This document shows positions 7,836-16,063 of a stretch of DNA of 25,130 bases, one piece after another. The number at the start of each line of letters is the position of its first letter. Positions within the stretch are counted from its first letter, which is position 1. Origin of the DNA: Halocynthiibacter sp049608145. Its GTDB lineage: Bacteria; Pseudomonadota; Alphaproteobacteria; Rhodobacterales; Rhodobacteraceae. The notes under the pieces were generated by a model. It saw only the letters and a list, made by a program, of their open reading frames with translations. It did not search any database and was not told where the DNA came from. The DNA lies in assembly GCF_049608145.1 (NCBI RefSeq), contig NZ_JBMYXF010000044.1:1-25130 (forward strand), written 5' to 3'. Position numbers and translations under genes: made by a program.

Positions 7836-10800
7836 TCAGAGGTCGATGATCGTACCGACATAAGTTGGGACAGACGGGCGGGCCGTGCTGCCATAGCTTG
7901 CAACATCCATTGCCAACTCAGGGAAGAGAGACAGAACTTCCTCTTGGGCGGCATGTTCCAGAGCGGACATCGCAGTTCCCCCTGGGAAGAAGCTTTCCGT
8001 TGCCATTCCGTTGCTGAAGACGATTTCGTGCTGATCGAACATCAAGTGGTAATATTCAACTTTCGCGCCCGATTGGATGCTGATTGTGCAATCATTCACG
8101 AGGGCCTTTGCAGGAACGAGCACCTCGTCTTCACCAAAGAGAAGTTCTGCCTGGTAGCCCTGCAACAGGATGCGGTGCTGCTGTGAAAGATACAGATCCC
8201 GATCCGCGCCAAGCGTGCCAGCACGCACGCGCACAGGGGCCAGTTTCCCTTGCGCAGGCACAGTGCGTGATCCGATCCAGCGCAATTCTTGATAGCCATT
8301 GTCCATGGTCAGAATGTGCATCCCTTCGGTGAGATCTTCAACCAGAACCTCGCCCATATCCGTCATAATGCCAGAGCCGCGGGCAACGCAAACAGCGTCA
8401 ATGTTGAAGTTGATCGTTTCCATCTCGCTGAAAGAGATGTTCCCGATTGTGCCGCTTTCATCCCCATCGGTGATGCTGATAGAACCTTTAGAGCCGCTAT
8501 TGGCAAGGATGCTGGCAAGGGTTGGCTCGCCTGGGCCACCAAACGCAATAGCCCCGCTTCCGTCATCGGGCGTATAAGTCCCGACGGCTGCGGTGGTATC
8601 AATACCCGAGATCGTCGTCCGGTCAGTCACCAGAGTTGTCAGGGTGATACTATCGGTATCACCTGTGTCTAGGCCAACAAAGTTTTCAATGCCATCCAGA
8701 GTGGATGTGCCACCATCCAGCACGGATGTCCCGTCACCTAGGTCATCAACATTTACAACAATCGGACCGGTCGCGCTGTCATCGACCTCTAGCGTATCAG
8801 TGCCGGTGCCGCCGGTCAGAGCGTTCGTGCCGGTAGAGATAACAACCGTATCGTCCCCTGCGCCCAGATCCACGGTGTCATTGCCACCGCCTGTGGTGAT
8901 GTGGTCGTTGCCGTCGGCCGCGTCCACAGTATCGTCACCGTCGCCGGTATGCACTGTGTCGCCAGCATTAGAGCCAAAGACCTGATCATCGCCGCTGCCC
9001 AGTAGGAATTTTTCAACTTCCTGAAAGTCAACCCGATGGGTGTTGCTGCGATATAGGCGACCAGATTCATTGTCATCGATACCACCTGTATTGACAGCGT
9101 TAGTCCCGATGTCGTCACCATCATGGCGCAGATCAAGGGTCGCATTGGCCGTCATACCCGTGGCGTCAAGAACATCCCCGCCATTATCTTCCGCGCCTTC
9201 GCCACCAACGATCGTGTCGCGGTTGTAGTTGTTCGTGTAGATAAAGCTGTCATCGCCATCACCACCGGTCAGGGTGTCGTTGCTGCCACCGCCTTTGATC
9301 GTATCATCACCAGCGCCGCCATCAATGATATCGTGACCACCAGCACCGTCAATGTTATCATCGCCTGCGCCACCATCGACGTTATCATTGCCCTTACCGG
9401 CATTGACCGTATCATTTCCGGTTCCAGCTTCGATATGGTCGTTACCATTCGCTGAATTAATGGTGTCGTTCCCGGCGCCGGCCTGAATATAGTCGTCATT
9501 TGATCCGTCATTCGCACCAAAATGATTGTTTACAGCATCACTGTTGTCAACTTTGTCACCATGAGGGTCGCCCTCATAGTTCTTATCAATGATATCATCA
9601 CCGCTGGTACCGGATACGATACCATCCGCAGGCGCAGGCGGAATACCAATGGCCACCAGCGCTGCGACACGGGTATCGGGGTCTGTAAAGACAGAGGTGT
9701 CTGGCACTTCAAGGGTGACAGTCGTGCCATCCGGGAAATTGATAGTGATGTTGCTGCCTGAGACAGTCACATCCGCAGGGTCAATGTCCGTCACATTAAT
9801 CGGGTCTGTGCCGCTGGTGCCGTCCTTGGTCAGACCGCCAACATCCAATTGGTCAATGCCCGTTGGGATCGTAATACCACCAGCACCATTAGAGGTCGGA
9901 CCGCTGAAGCTTGTAAAGGTATCATTCCCGTCGCCATTGTTCAGAACAATGGTGTCGGTATCGTTGTCACTGCCAAGATCTGCGCTGTCATTCCCGGCTC
10001 CACCGGTGAAGGTATCTGCACCGGTGCCAAGATTGATATTGGTGTCATTGCCGCTGGATCCGATGACCGTGTCATCACCGCTGCCCAGAGTAATCCGTTC
10101 AATTTCTTCAAAGGTCGCAACGTTTCCGCCACGGGTCAGCGTGCCGCTTTCTTGATCCGCCGCCCCGTTTTGGCTTAGGTCTAGGGTGATATCACCTGTG
10201 ATGGCAGAGGCGTCAATTGCATCGCCACCGTTGTTTTGCTGGCCGGTGTCACCATCAATTGTGTCGGTGCCAAAACCGTTCGCGAGGATGAAAGTATCAT
10301 CGCCACGGCCGCCTTCCATCGTGTCATTGCCGGCGCCACCTGTGATGGTGTCATCGCCATCACCGGCCAGGATCGTGTCGTTCCCGGTGCCACCATCAAT
10401 GTCATCATTCCCGGTGCCGCCGTCAATATTGTCGTTCCCGCCCTCACCATAAATTTCATCGTGCCCAGAGCCGCCTTCCACGTGGTCAGCGCCGGCGCCC
10501 GCATAGACTTCGTCGTTCCCACCGCCAGCTTGGATATAGTCGTCATTCGACCCATCTGCCGCACCGAAATGACCATTTACAGCGTCATTGCTATCGACCT
10601 TATCACCGTCAGGGTCACCCGTGTACGATGTATCAATAACATCTGCACCGCTTGTCCCGGAAACAATACCATCGCTGGGCGGAGGGGGTGCTGTAGCCCC
10701 AGCAATATTAAACGCCCCGCCCCATTGCTCGGAATGGTTTTGTCCGTTACCAGCGGTGATATTAGCCGTTGCAGTATACTGAAAGGTCCCATCTTCCTTC

Positions 10801-12113
10801 ATGTACAAACTTGCTTGTTCAAAACCAAAGGCATCAGTCGTTTGATATTCCACCGTCGGCCCGGTTACGGTTCCATCGGTATGGTATATCTTCGAAACGA
10901 CAGTCTCAGTTGTACCGGGGCTATTGGTGCTCACGACATACATGTGAACGAGGTTGCCACCACCATCGTACGCAAAGGCACTCGCACGGGCAGTCCCACT
11001 AAGGCCTGCAGGTGTTTCCGGATCCACATCAATCGACTTTGATCCCGTAAGGGCACCATCGGCCCCGAATTCAAACACAACCACAGGTCTTGTGAAGCCA
11101 CCGCTGATGTAACTAAATAAAACCGGATTTCCTGTTGTCGGATCCACATCCATCCATTCGCTGGTGTAGTGAATGAAGTCTTCAACAGGCGAGACCCGCG
11201 TAGGGCCACTTACGACATCATTGGTGCTTGGATTAATAACCCAGGAATACAGTTCTGCTTCATTGTAATCGTCAGCGCCTGTAAAACCATTCCCAACGAA
11301 ACGCCCCTGGCCAGTAAAAAGGATATTCCCATTACTCAACTCTTCTGAGTCGATGTTGCGCATCTGATCGAATTCAGCGATTGCCGGAGCCGGAGATTGT
11401 GAAGGATCGAAAGCATCACCGACAGGGAAGTGCTCTGTTATTGGGCTGACCGTGTTCAGGTTTGCGTCCAGAACCATGGTTTTCCATGTCAGGACATCCT
11501 CTTCATTTCTTTCGATCCAGGTCACTAGCGTATTGCCGTTATCCAACAGCCGCGTGTGGGTACTGCCCCCTGCGTCAGCTCCATCAGGGTTGGCGAGAGT
11601 GCCCGTCGGTTCGAGGCGAATTTCATTGCCACCATTGGGTTGTGCCGCTGTCGCGTTGCCATCGGCATCAAAGCTTCGCGCGTATAATGTTACCGCATCC
11701 CGCAGTTCATTTGCGGGATCATCAGCAAATGCCTGCCCCTTAGAATGGTAAAAGACATTGATACCACCCGATGCAGATTCAGAGATCGAAACCGCTGCGC
11801 CCCGGTTGTACCCAAATTCGGTAGTGCCAGTGAGGGATACACCGCCAAAATTATTGGGCGGATTGTCAAAGTCGGTATGTGAACCTTCATACTGGTTTAT
11901 TTTAATGTCACCAGTTGATGTGCCATCAGGGCGCACAATACGCATGAACAACGATTGTTGCACGGGTAGCTCGCCCACTCGGAGACCATTGTCACGCCAT
12001 ACATACACCATATTGCCGTTTGACAGCTGCACCGAGGAATCGCTGCTGTTGCTAACTTCATCGAAACCATTACGGATGGTACCAGTTGTCCGGCCAAAAT
12101 CTATAGATGACAT
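7836..12113 (-). CDS. Secreted RTX calcium-binding protein with C-terminal Hint domain
   Basis: This is a very large (1425-residue), acidic, Gly/Asp-rich protein. Residues 1 to about 470 hold repeated beta-type segments (LSNGNMVYVWRD, LLDNGNTLVTWIE, SNGNILFTGQG) and could form a propeller-like domain. A PPPP linker (about 475) leads to a first RTX block (about 524-594, GGxGxDxxx nonapeptides such as GGTGNDDID). A second block lies at about 875-962 and a shorter one at about 1040-1110. Calcium folding of such repeats and export by a type I ABC system are known for the family. Residues from Cys1242 (AVCVARGSG) to about 1385 form a Hint_2 domain with a block-B-like His1313 (LSQQHRILL); such domains can self-cleave. 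The ATG at 12113 is preferred over the GTG at 12158 because AAGGAAG lies just before it. No transporter genes are nearby. It is flanked by IS debris on both sides. Confidence 0.88.
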   Translation of the reverse strand: MSSIDFGRTTGTIRNGFDEVSNSSDSSVQLSNGNMVYVWRDNGLRVGELPVQQSLFMRIVRPDGTSTGDIKINQYEGSHTDFDNPPNNFGGVSLTGTTEFGYNRGAAVSISESASGGINVFYHSKGQAFADDPANELRDAVTLYARSFDADGNATAAQPNGGNEIRLEPTGTLANPDGADAGGSTHTRLLDNGNTLVTWIERNEEDVLTWKTMVLDANLNTVSPITEHFPVGDAFDPSQSPAPAIAEFDQMRNIDSEELSNGNILFTGQGRFVGNGFTGADDYNEAELYSWVINPSTNDVVSGPTRVSPVEDFIHYTSEWMDVDPTTGNPVLFSYISGGFTRPVVVFEFGADGALTGSKSIDVDPETPAGLSGTARASAFAYDGGGNLVHMYVVSTNSPGTTETVVSKIYHTDGTVTGPTVEYQTTDAFGFEQASLYMKEDGTFQYTATANITAGNGQNHSEQWGGAFNIAGATAPPPPSDGIVSGTSGADVIDTSYTGDPDGDKVDSNDAVNGHFGAADGSNDDYIQAGGGNDEVYAGAGADHVEGGSGHDEIYGEGGNDNIDGGTGNDDIDGGTGNDTILAGDGDDTITGGAGNDTMEGGRGDDTFILANGFGTDTIDGDTGQQNNGGDAIDASAITGDITLDLSQNGAADQESGTLTRGGNVATFEEIERITLGSGDDTVIGSSGNDTNINLGTGADTFTGGAGNDSADLGSDNDTDTIVLNNGDGNDTFTSFSGPTSNGAGGITIPTGIDQLDVGGLTKDGTSGTDPINVTDIDPADVTVSGSNITINFPDGTTVTLEVPDTSVFTDPDTRVAALVAIGIPPAPADGIVSGTSGDDIIDKNYEGDPHGDKVDNSDAVNNHFGANDGSNDDYIQAGAGNDTINSANGNDHIEAGTGNDTVNAGKGNDNVDGGAGDDNIDGAGGHDIIDGGAGDDTIKGGGSNDTLTGGDGDDSFIYTNNYNRDTIVGGEGAEDNGGDVLDATGMTANATLDLRHDGDDIGTNAVNTGGIDDNESGRLYRSNTHRVDFQEVEKFLLGSGDDQVFGSNAGDTVHTGDGDDTVDAADGNDHITTGGGNDTVDLGAGDDTVVISTGTNALTGGTGTDTLEVDDSATGPIVVNVDDLGDGTSVLDGGTSTLDGIENFVGLDTGDTDSITLTTLVTDRTTISGIDTTAAVGTYTPDDGSGAIAFGGPGEPTLASILANSGSKGSISITDGDESGTIGNISFSEMETINFNIDAVCVARGSGIMTDMGEVLVEDLTEGMHILTMDNGYQELRWIGSRTVPAQGKLAPVRVRAGTLGADRDLYLSQQHRILLQGYQAELLFGEDEVLVPAKALVNDCTISIQSGAKVEYYHLMFDQHEIVFSNGMATESFFPGGTAMSALEHAAQEEVLSLFPELAMDVASYGSTARPSVPTYVGTIIDL
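8800..9640 (-). repeat. RTX repeat module 2 (copy of the 9860-10690 module) and third RTX block
   Basis: The coding sequence here repeats, about 1060 bp apart, the plan of the upstream module. DGIVSGTSGDDIID is followed by GDKVDNSDAVNNHFGANDGS and NDDYIQAGAGND, then tandem nonapeptides and a DxESGxL plus LGSGDDxVxGSxxxD segment. The matching segment in the first module reads GDKVDSNDAVNGHFGAADGS and NDDYIQAGGGND. The similarity at protein level shows an internal duplication of about 350 residues. The tandem GA-rich DNA here can look like a satellite, but it is coding. Confidence 0.75.
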
Positions 12114-12158
12114 GTTAAATCTTTCTTCCTTAATTCGCTCAACGTTTTGAACATCCAC

Positions 12159-12787
12159 TGGACTTGTTTTTGCTCACTCCACGCATCGGTGGGTCGTGTG
12201 AAAGCCGAACTCAATACTACTAAATGGGTGTGAAAATTACGCGTTTATGCGCAATCAACAGATCAAGGTGTGCTCTTCATCCTGTGCTCCTGCCAGATAA
12301 ATTGACCTCGCCACGAAGGATAGCCTTCACCGCACCCCCTATTTTTTTGAACCATAGAGAGTGGCTGAAGAAGGGTAGTTTTATTGAATGAGATCACGAG
12401 TGTTTCACGCATAATCACTTCCACCTTGTTAAATCAACACTCTCTATACTTACCATCTAAATTTTAGTTTTTATATAGATGCGCATCAATTTTAGGCAAA
12501 AAAAACGCCCAACATCACCCTCAGGATGCATCGAAAATGTTAATGTTACCCTTACGTGAACAATGCCCCTTGATTTGATTCACTATTGCGACAAGTTGAA
12601 TAATAGCCGTACAATGTGGGTATCTTAATACCGACTGCGACAAGATGTGACACAAAATATGATGATGCAATATTGCATCAATGGCATATTCGTGGGCGAA
12701 TACATCCACATTAACCTGTATACCCGCAAGTCAACTCAACCATGGATTTCTGAACCGTGCTGGGTTTGCCAGAGGCTGATTTGTCTT
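12159..12787. promoter_or_regulatory. Long AT-rich upstream region of the RTX-Hint gene
   Basis: No gene is seen in these about 630 bp, and the composition is clearly more AT-rich than the surroundings. Several ordered signals occur. ATAGAGAGTG (12354-12363) is repeated inverted as CACTCTCTAT (12438-12447). TGCGACAAG occurs twice (12587-12595 and 12636-12644), flanking the small palindrome GGTAT-CTTA-ATACC (12619-12632). A perfect 18-bp palindrome lies at 12663-12680. The region precedes the minus-strand RTX gene and ends at the IS3 remnant. It probably holds the RTX promoter and operator sites, though part may be old insertion-sequence end. Confidence 0.5.
12663..12680. promoter_or_regulatory. 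Perfect 18-bp palindrome (possible operator)
   Basis: TGATGCAATATTGCATCA reads the same on both strands with no spacer. A dimeric transcription factor could bind it, acting on the RTX gene about 550 bp away or on a gene lost through IS insertion. The factor is unknown. Confidence 0.5.
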
Positions 12788-13450
12788 AGTTACGCGGCCA
12801 CGTCTGATCTTTCCAGATCTGCATAGAAGTTTGTCCCTGCTTCGGCTGGCGGGATATTCCCGATGGGTTCGAACAGTCGACGATTGTTGAACCAATCGAC
12901 CCATTCCGATGTTACGTATTCCACAGCATCGAAGTTGCGCCATGGGCCACGCCGGTGAATGACTTCTGCCTTGAACAGCCCATTGATCGTTTCGGCCAGA
13001 GCATTGTCGTAACAGTCCCTGATACTGCCAACCAACGGTTCGATCTCAGCTTCCGCCAATCGTTCAGTGTCGCGAATGGACAAGTATTGCGATCCGCGAT
13101 CGGAATGGTGCGTCAGGCCAGAGCCAGGTTGGTGCTGATGCACCGCCTTTTCAAAGCGTCGAGGACGAACCCGGCGGTCGCCGTGCGGCTGATACGCCAG
13201 CCAACGATACGGCGTGCAGAGACATCAATGACGAAGGCTACATACACAAAACCCTGCCATGTCACGACCTAGGTGAAGTCGCTCACCCAGAGTACATTCG
13301 GCGCGGGTGCATTGAATGGGCGATTCACCTTATCCAACGGGTATAGCAGCGCCTTGTCTGGGATTGTTGTCTTTGGCTTTTTGCCGCGCATAACGCCCTC
13401 AAGGCCCAAATCCTTCATCTACCGTGCGACAATGTATCTAGCCGCAGCGA
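12788..13450 (-). pseudogene. IS3-family orfB transposase remnant
   Basis: Reading down from 13450 the minus strand gives AARYIVAR-stop-MKDLGL, GKKPKTTIPDKALLYPLDKV and APNVLWVSDFT, then a stop, then TWQGFVYVAFVIDVSARRIV. After a frameshift near 13140 it gives GLTHHSDRGSQYLSIRDTER, DNALAETINGLFKAEVIHRR and PIGNIPPAEAGTNFYADLE. These are the integrase core motifs of an IS3 OrfB (D in WVSDFT, D in HHSDRGSQY, E in NALAETINGL), so all three catalytic residues can be read. Two in-frame stops and one frameshift inactivate it. It belongs to a different IS3 type from the remnant at 7145-7737. Its orfA is not recognisable, and the about 170 bp beyond 13450 up to the istB remnant are unassigned. Confidence 0.87.
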
Positions 13451-13618
13451 AACTCTCCCGCCGCTGTCAATCGCAGAGTAAAAAGGGACCAGATCGCGGC
13501 GCAACAAGGAGCCACTGCGTTTGATGTTGTGTTGCGCTTTGGCGCGAGTGCTTGTCATATAGCTAACGCGTGCCAAAGCGCATGCTGGTTGTAAGGCCAA
13601 CATTGTTCTGATCTTTAT

Positions 13619-14304
13619 TCAGCTTTGATTACTGTTGTTTGTTACGGCTATGTTGCGTCGATAGCTTTCGCCGTTCATTTCCAGAATTTGGACGTGGTGG
13701 GTCAAGCGATCCGGCAACGCGCCGGTCAGCCGCTCTGAGCCAAAGACTTCTGTCCACTCATCGAAGGGCTGGTTCGAGGTAATGATGATGGACCCACGTT
13801 TGTAGCATTGGGATATGACTTTAAAGAGCAATTCCGCGCCTGATTATCTGAGGGGCACAAAGCCCAGCTCGTCCGTTGCCCGACAGTCGTTTGCTTGCGA
13901 GCGATGAGAGGGGGTGATCAAGAGGGGCTGGCTGGTCAATTGCTTTTGTAGACGCTGCAATCTGCGCTCATCCTAGGCTTCAATCAGGTCATGGACCAAT
14001 GCCGCTGCTGTCGTGAAGCGAACCTTCAGTCCTCTCTGACACGCAGCCAGCCCCAAAGCGATGTGTGTTTTGCCCGTGCCTGATGGTCCTAGGGCGATGA
14101 TATTCTCCCTGCGATCCATGTCGTCACATCCACTGCCCGGCAGCGCATGTGAACATGCGCGAGAAGGGGGCTCTTGGTGCTTGGGAACTTCGCCGCTTTA
14201 GCCCGCCGTTCAATCATCCACCGTTCGCGGTCGATCAGCTCCATTTCACACAGGCGGGCCAGATAGTGGATGTGACCTTTGTTCTCAGAAGCACAAAGCT
14301 GCAA
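13619..14304 (-). pseudogene. istB: IS21-family istB (ATP-binding helper) remnant
   Basis: In IS21 elements IstB is the AAA+ ATPase that helps the IstA transposase choose targets. The minus strand reads HYLARLCEMELIDRERWMIE and RRAKAAKFPSTKS. After a break it reads DRRENIIALGPSGTGKTHIA with an intact Walker A motif GPSGTGKT, then TTAAALVHDLIEA-stop-DERRLQRLQKQL, DELGFVPLR-stop-SGAELLFKVISQ and SNQPFDEWTEVFGSERLTGA. Two in-frame stops, a disrupted segment before DELGF and a missing N-terminus show decay. It follows the istA remnant as expected for an istAB operon on this strand. Both belong to one dead IS21 element. Confidence 0.88.
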
Positions 14305-14313
14305 AGGGGCGCC

Positions 14314-14869
14314 CTAGTCCAAGGCAGCGACCTTTTGCTCAAGCAGCGGCAAGAAGTGGATCGGGTCAAAGATCATATTCGCTGACGCGTAAGATCGTTT
14401 ATGACGCGCAATAATCCCGTTGCCACATCCAATGATCACCTCATGCACAAACCGACGCTCATGAACGTCATGGTGTGCATAGGCCACCGGCACCGAGGAA
14501 TCATTGCCTTTGTAACGCATCATCGAGATCGATGTGGCCCGCGTGCTGACATGATCACAGGCTCCATACTCGGCAACTGGTCGTCCCATCCGCGCGTCCA
14601 AGTCCGTCAAAAATGCGCTTCGATGTGTGACGCTGTTTTTTGATCAGGGCTTTGTCGGCGCGCAGTAGCTCATCGATGACACCAACATAAGCATCAAGGG
14701 TTGGACGATGTGGCGGTTCTGAGCGGCGATACCCAGGAGGCAGCCCATGGCGCAGCATCTTCGCGATCGTCTTACGATCCTTGTTGAAATAACGCGCCGC
14801 TTCTCGAGCTGACATGCCGTCCTTCAAACAGGCACGGCGCACACGACGATAAATATCCACAGAATACAC
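14314..14869 (-). pseudogene. istA: IS21-family istA transposase remnant, catalytic core deleted
   Basis: The N-terminus starts at 14869 with MYSVDIYRRVRRACLKDGMS and AREAARYFNKDRKTIAKMLR, the IstA helix-turn-helix. It runs to IKKQRHTSKRIFDGLG at about 14610. The sequence then jumps, in another frame, to the far C-terminus: ARMGRPVAEYGA, VSTRATSISMMRYKGNDSSV and HKRSYASANMIFDPIHFLPL, ending KVAALD with TAG where the family usually has a Gln. The DDE integrase domain of several hundred residues is missing. The element therefore collapsed by one internal deletion. It lies directly upstream of the istB remnant. Confidence 0.88.
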
Positions 14870-14975
14870 CTCCCGCCCTCCGACTAAATGAAGGACACAA
14901 ACTGGCGGAATTTTACTCCGCTACAACTGCAAAATGCAGCCGCTTCTGTGGCCCAATATTGCTCCGCGTTTTACA

Positions 14976-15110
14976 TACAAACATCGCAACCGTATCGAGA
15001 TCATGTTCGGCAGAATCAAGGACTGGCGTCGTGTTGCAACACGCTACGACCGATGCCCCAAGGTCTTCCGCTCGGCAATCGCTCTCGCCGCCATCGTCAT
15101 TTATTGGTTA
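14976..15110 (+). pseudogene. IS5-family transposase remnant, C-terminal piece
   Basis: The frame encodes YKHRNRIEIMFGRIKDWRRV then ATRYDRCPKVFRSAIALAAI and VIYWL. This is the conserved C-terminal segment of IS5 transposases, with the catalytic Glu in NRIEIMFGR. Everything before it is missing, and the frame runs on past the family end to a stop at 15234-15236. Its orientation is opposite to the N-terminal half at 6646-7064. It is the last insertion-sequence debris before the secretion island. Confidence 0.85.
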
Positions 15111-15236
15111 TGTGTCCTGAGCCTAGGAATGCTATGTTTGGATTTGGACGAGTATATTCAGTTTCGCATTTGTCGCAAAGTGATGTTACAGACATTGCGA
15201 ATCATGTCGGCATTCGAGTGCGTGCAAACTATCTAA

Positions 15237-15457
15237 TCGGGCGAGATTTCGCCCGCACCCCCTAAATCGAGCGAATTTTCGCCCGGTTTAATTTTGAGGA
15301 TTTGGCACTTTTATGTTTATTGACAGATGGTTGCTTGGATTTTCGTGATTTTTGAAAAAAGTTAAAAAAGGGCTTTTTTCTGCTCAACGCCCTGAAGCAG
15401 GTTAAGGGGAACGGTGATTTGCCGTCGATATATTAACCAGTTTCAGGAGTATTCCTC
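15237..15457 (+). promoter_or_regulatory. Upstream region of hcp with twin hairpin motifs
   Basis: There is no gene in this stretch. CGGGCGA-GATT-TCGCCCG at 15238-15255 is a perfect 7-bp hairpin. A related copy, CGAGCGAATTTTCGCCCG, follows at 15268-15285, 30 bp on. An AT-rich segment (15290-15370) and a TATATT-like box near 15429 come before AGGAG at 15444-15448, the ribosome binding site of hcp. The promoter of the secretion operon should be here. No convincing sigma-54 site was found. Confidence 0.5.
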
Positions 15458-15973
15458 ATGCCAATGCCAGCCTATCTCACCATCGAAGGGGAAACCCAGG
15501 GCCTGATCTCTCAGGGCGCAACAACCTTTGATTCCATCACCAATGAATGGCAGGCGGGCCATGAAGATGAGATCATGGTTCAGGCCTTTAACCACGGCGT
15601 AATCACCCCGCGTGACCCACAATCAGGCAACCCAACCGGCACCCGTATTCACCAGCCGTTTACCTTCACCTGCACCCTGAACAAAGCTGTACCACTGATG
15701 TATAACGCTCTGACAACAGGCGAACTTCTGACCAAGGTCGAGTTGAAATGGTACCGCACGCAAGCCTCTGAGCAGGTACATTTCTTCACCACCGCTCTGG
15801 AAGAAGCGCTGATCGTGGACATCAATTGCGCCATGCCGCACGCCAAAGATCCCGCGACCACCGACTACACACAATTGGTCGACATCAAGATGACTTACCG
15901 CAAAATCATGTGGGAACATGTTGTGGCTGGCACATCCGGTTCCGACGACTGGCGTGCGCCAATTCAGGCGTAA
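15458..15973 (+). CDS. hcp: Type VI secretion tube protein Hcp
   Basis: This is a 171-residue Hcp (TssD). Its hexameric rings stack to form the inner tube that the contracting sheath fires out of the cell; Hcp is also secreted and carries some effectors. Family features are the start MPMPAYLTIEGETQGLISQG, the EDEIMVQAFNHGVITPRDP strand pair, KAVPLMYNALTTGE, and the HFFTTALEEALIVDIN region near the C-terminus. Length is usual for the Hcp1 family. AGGAG lies 9 bp before the ATG. It is the first gene of the island and a strong hairpin separates it from vgrG, which fits the high Hcp dose a T6SS needs. Confidence 0.96.
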   Translation: MPMPAYLTIEGETQGLISQGATTFDSITNEWQAGHEDEIMVQAFNHGVITPRDPQSGNPTGTRIHQPFTFTCTLNKAVPLMYNALTTGELLTKVELKWYRTQASEQVHFFTTALEEALIVDINCAMPHAKDPATTDYTQLVDIKMTYRKIMWEHVVAGTSGSDDWRAPIQA

Positions 15974-15999
15974 GACCGTCTTGTATGGTAAAGAGTTTC

Positions 16000-16027
16000 C
16001 CCTTCCCCGATCAGTACTGGGGGAGGG
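16000..16027 (+). terminator. Hairpin between hcp and vgrG (attenuator or mRNA-stabilising)
   Basis: CCCTTCCCC at 16000-16008 pairs with GGGGGAGGG at 16019-16027 around a 10-nt loop. The stem has nine pairs including one G-U, eight of the others being mostly G-C. No U-run follows, so it is more likely a partial terminator or a 3' stabiliser of the hcp message than a full stop. Confidence 0.5.
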
Positions 16028-16063
16028 ATTTCGAGTTCAGAGTATTTATGTCGGGAGACAACC

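Noticed and set aside
9230..9500. Regular short-period repeats resembling a CRISPR or satellite array
   Set aside because: The period is that of nine-residue RTX coding repeats, units are degenerate and contiguous, and there are no distinct spacers.
10236..11042. 268-codon plus-strand frame and many smaller ones opposite the RTX gene
   Set aside because: The Ile/Val/Thr-rich repeats are the antisense reading of the Gly/Asp RTX repeats, not a gene.
7145..13450. RTX gene flanked by IS3 remnants in inverted orientation, suggesting a composite transposon
   Set aside because: The two IS3 remnants belong to different subtypes by their OrfB sequence, so they cannot be the paired ends of one composite element.
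13451..13618. Short frames between the IS3 and istB remnants
   Set aside because: A 62-codon minus-strand frame crosses this gap, but it has no recognisable motif and continues out of frame into IS3 sequence; treated as junction debris.
15290..15330. Possible sigma-54 promoter (TGGCAC near 15304) before hcp
   Set aside because: The downstream -12 GC element is missing at the required spacing.
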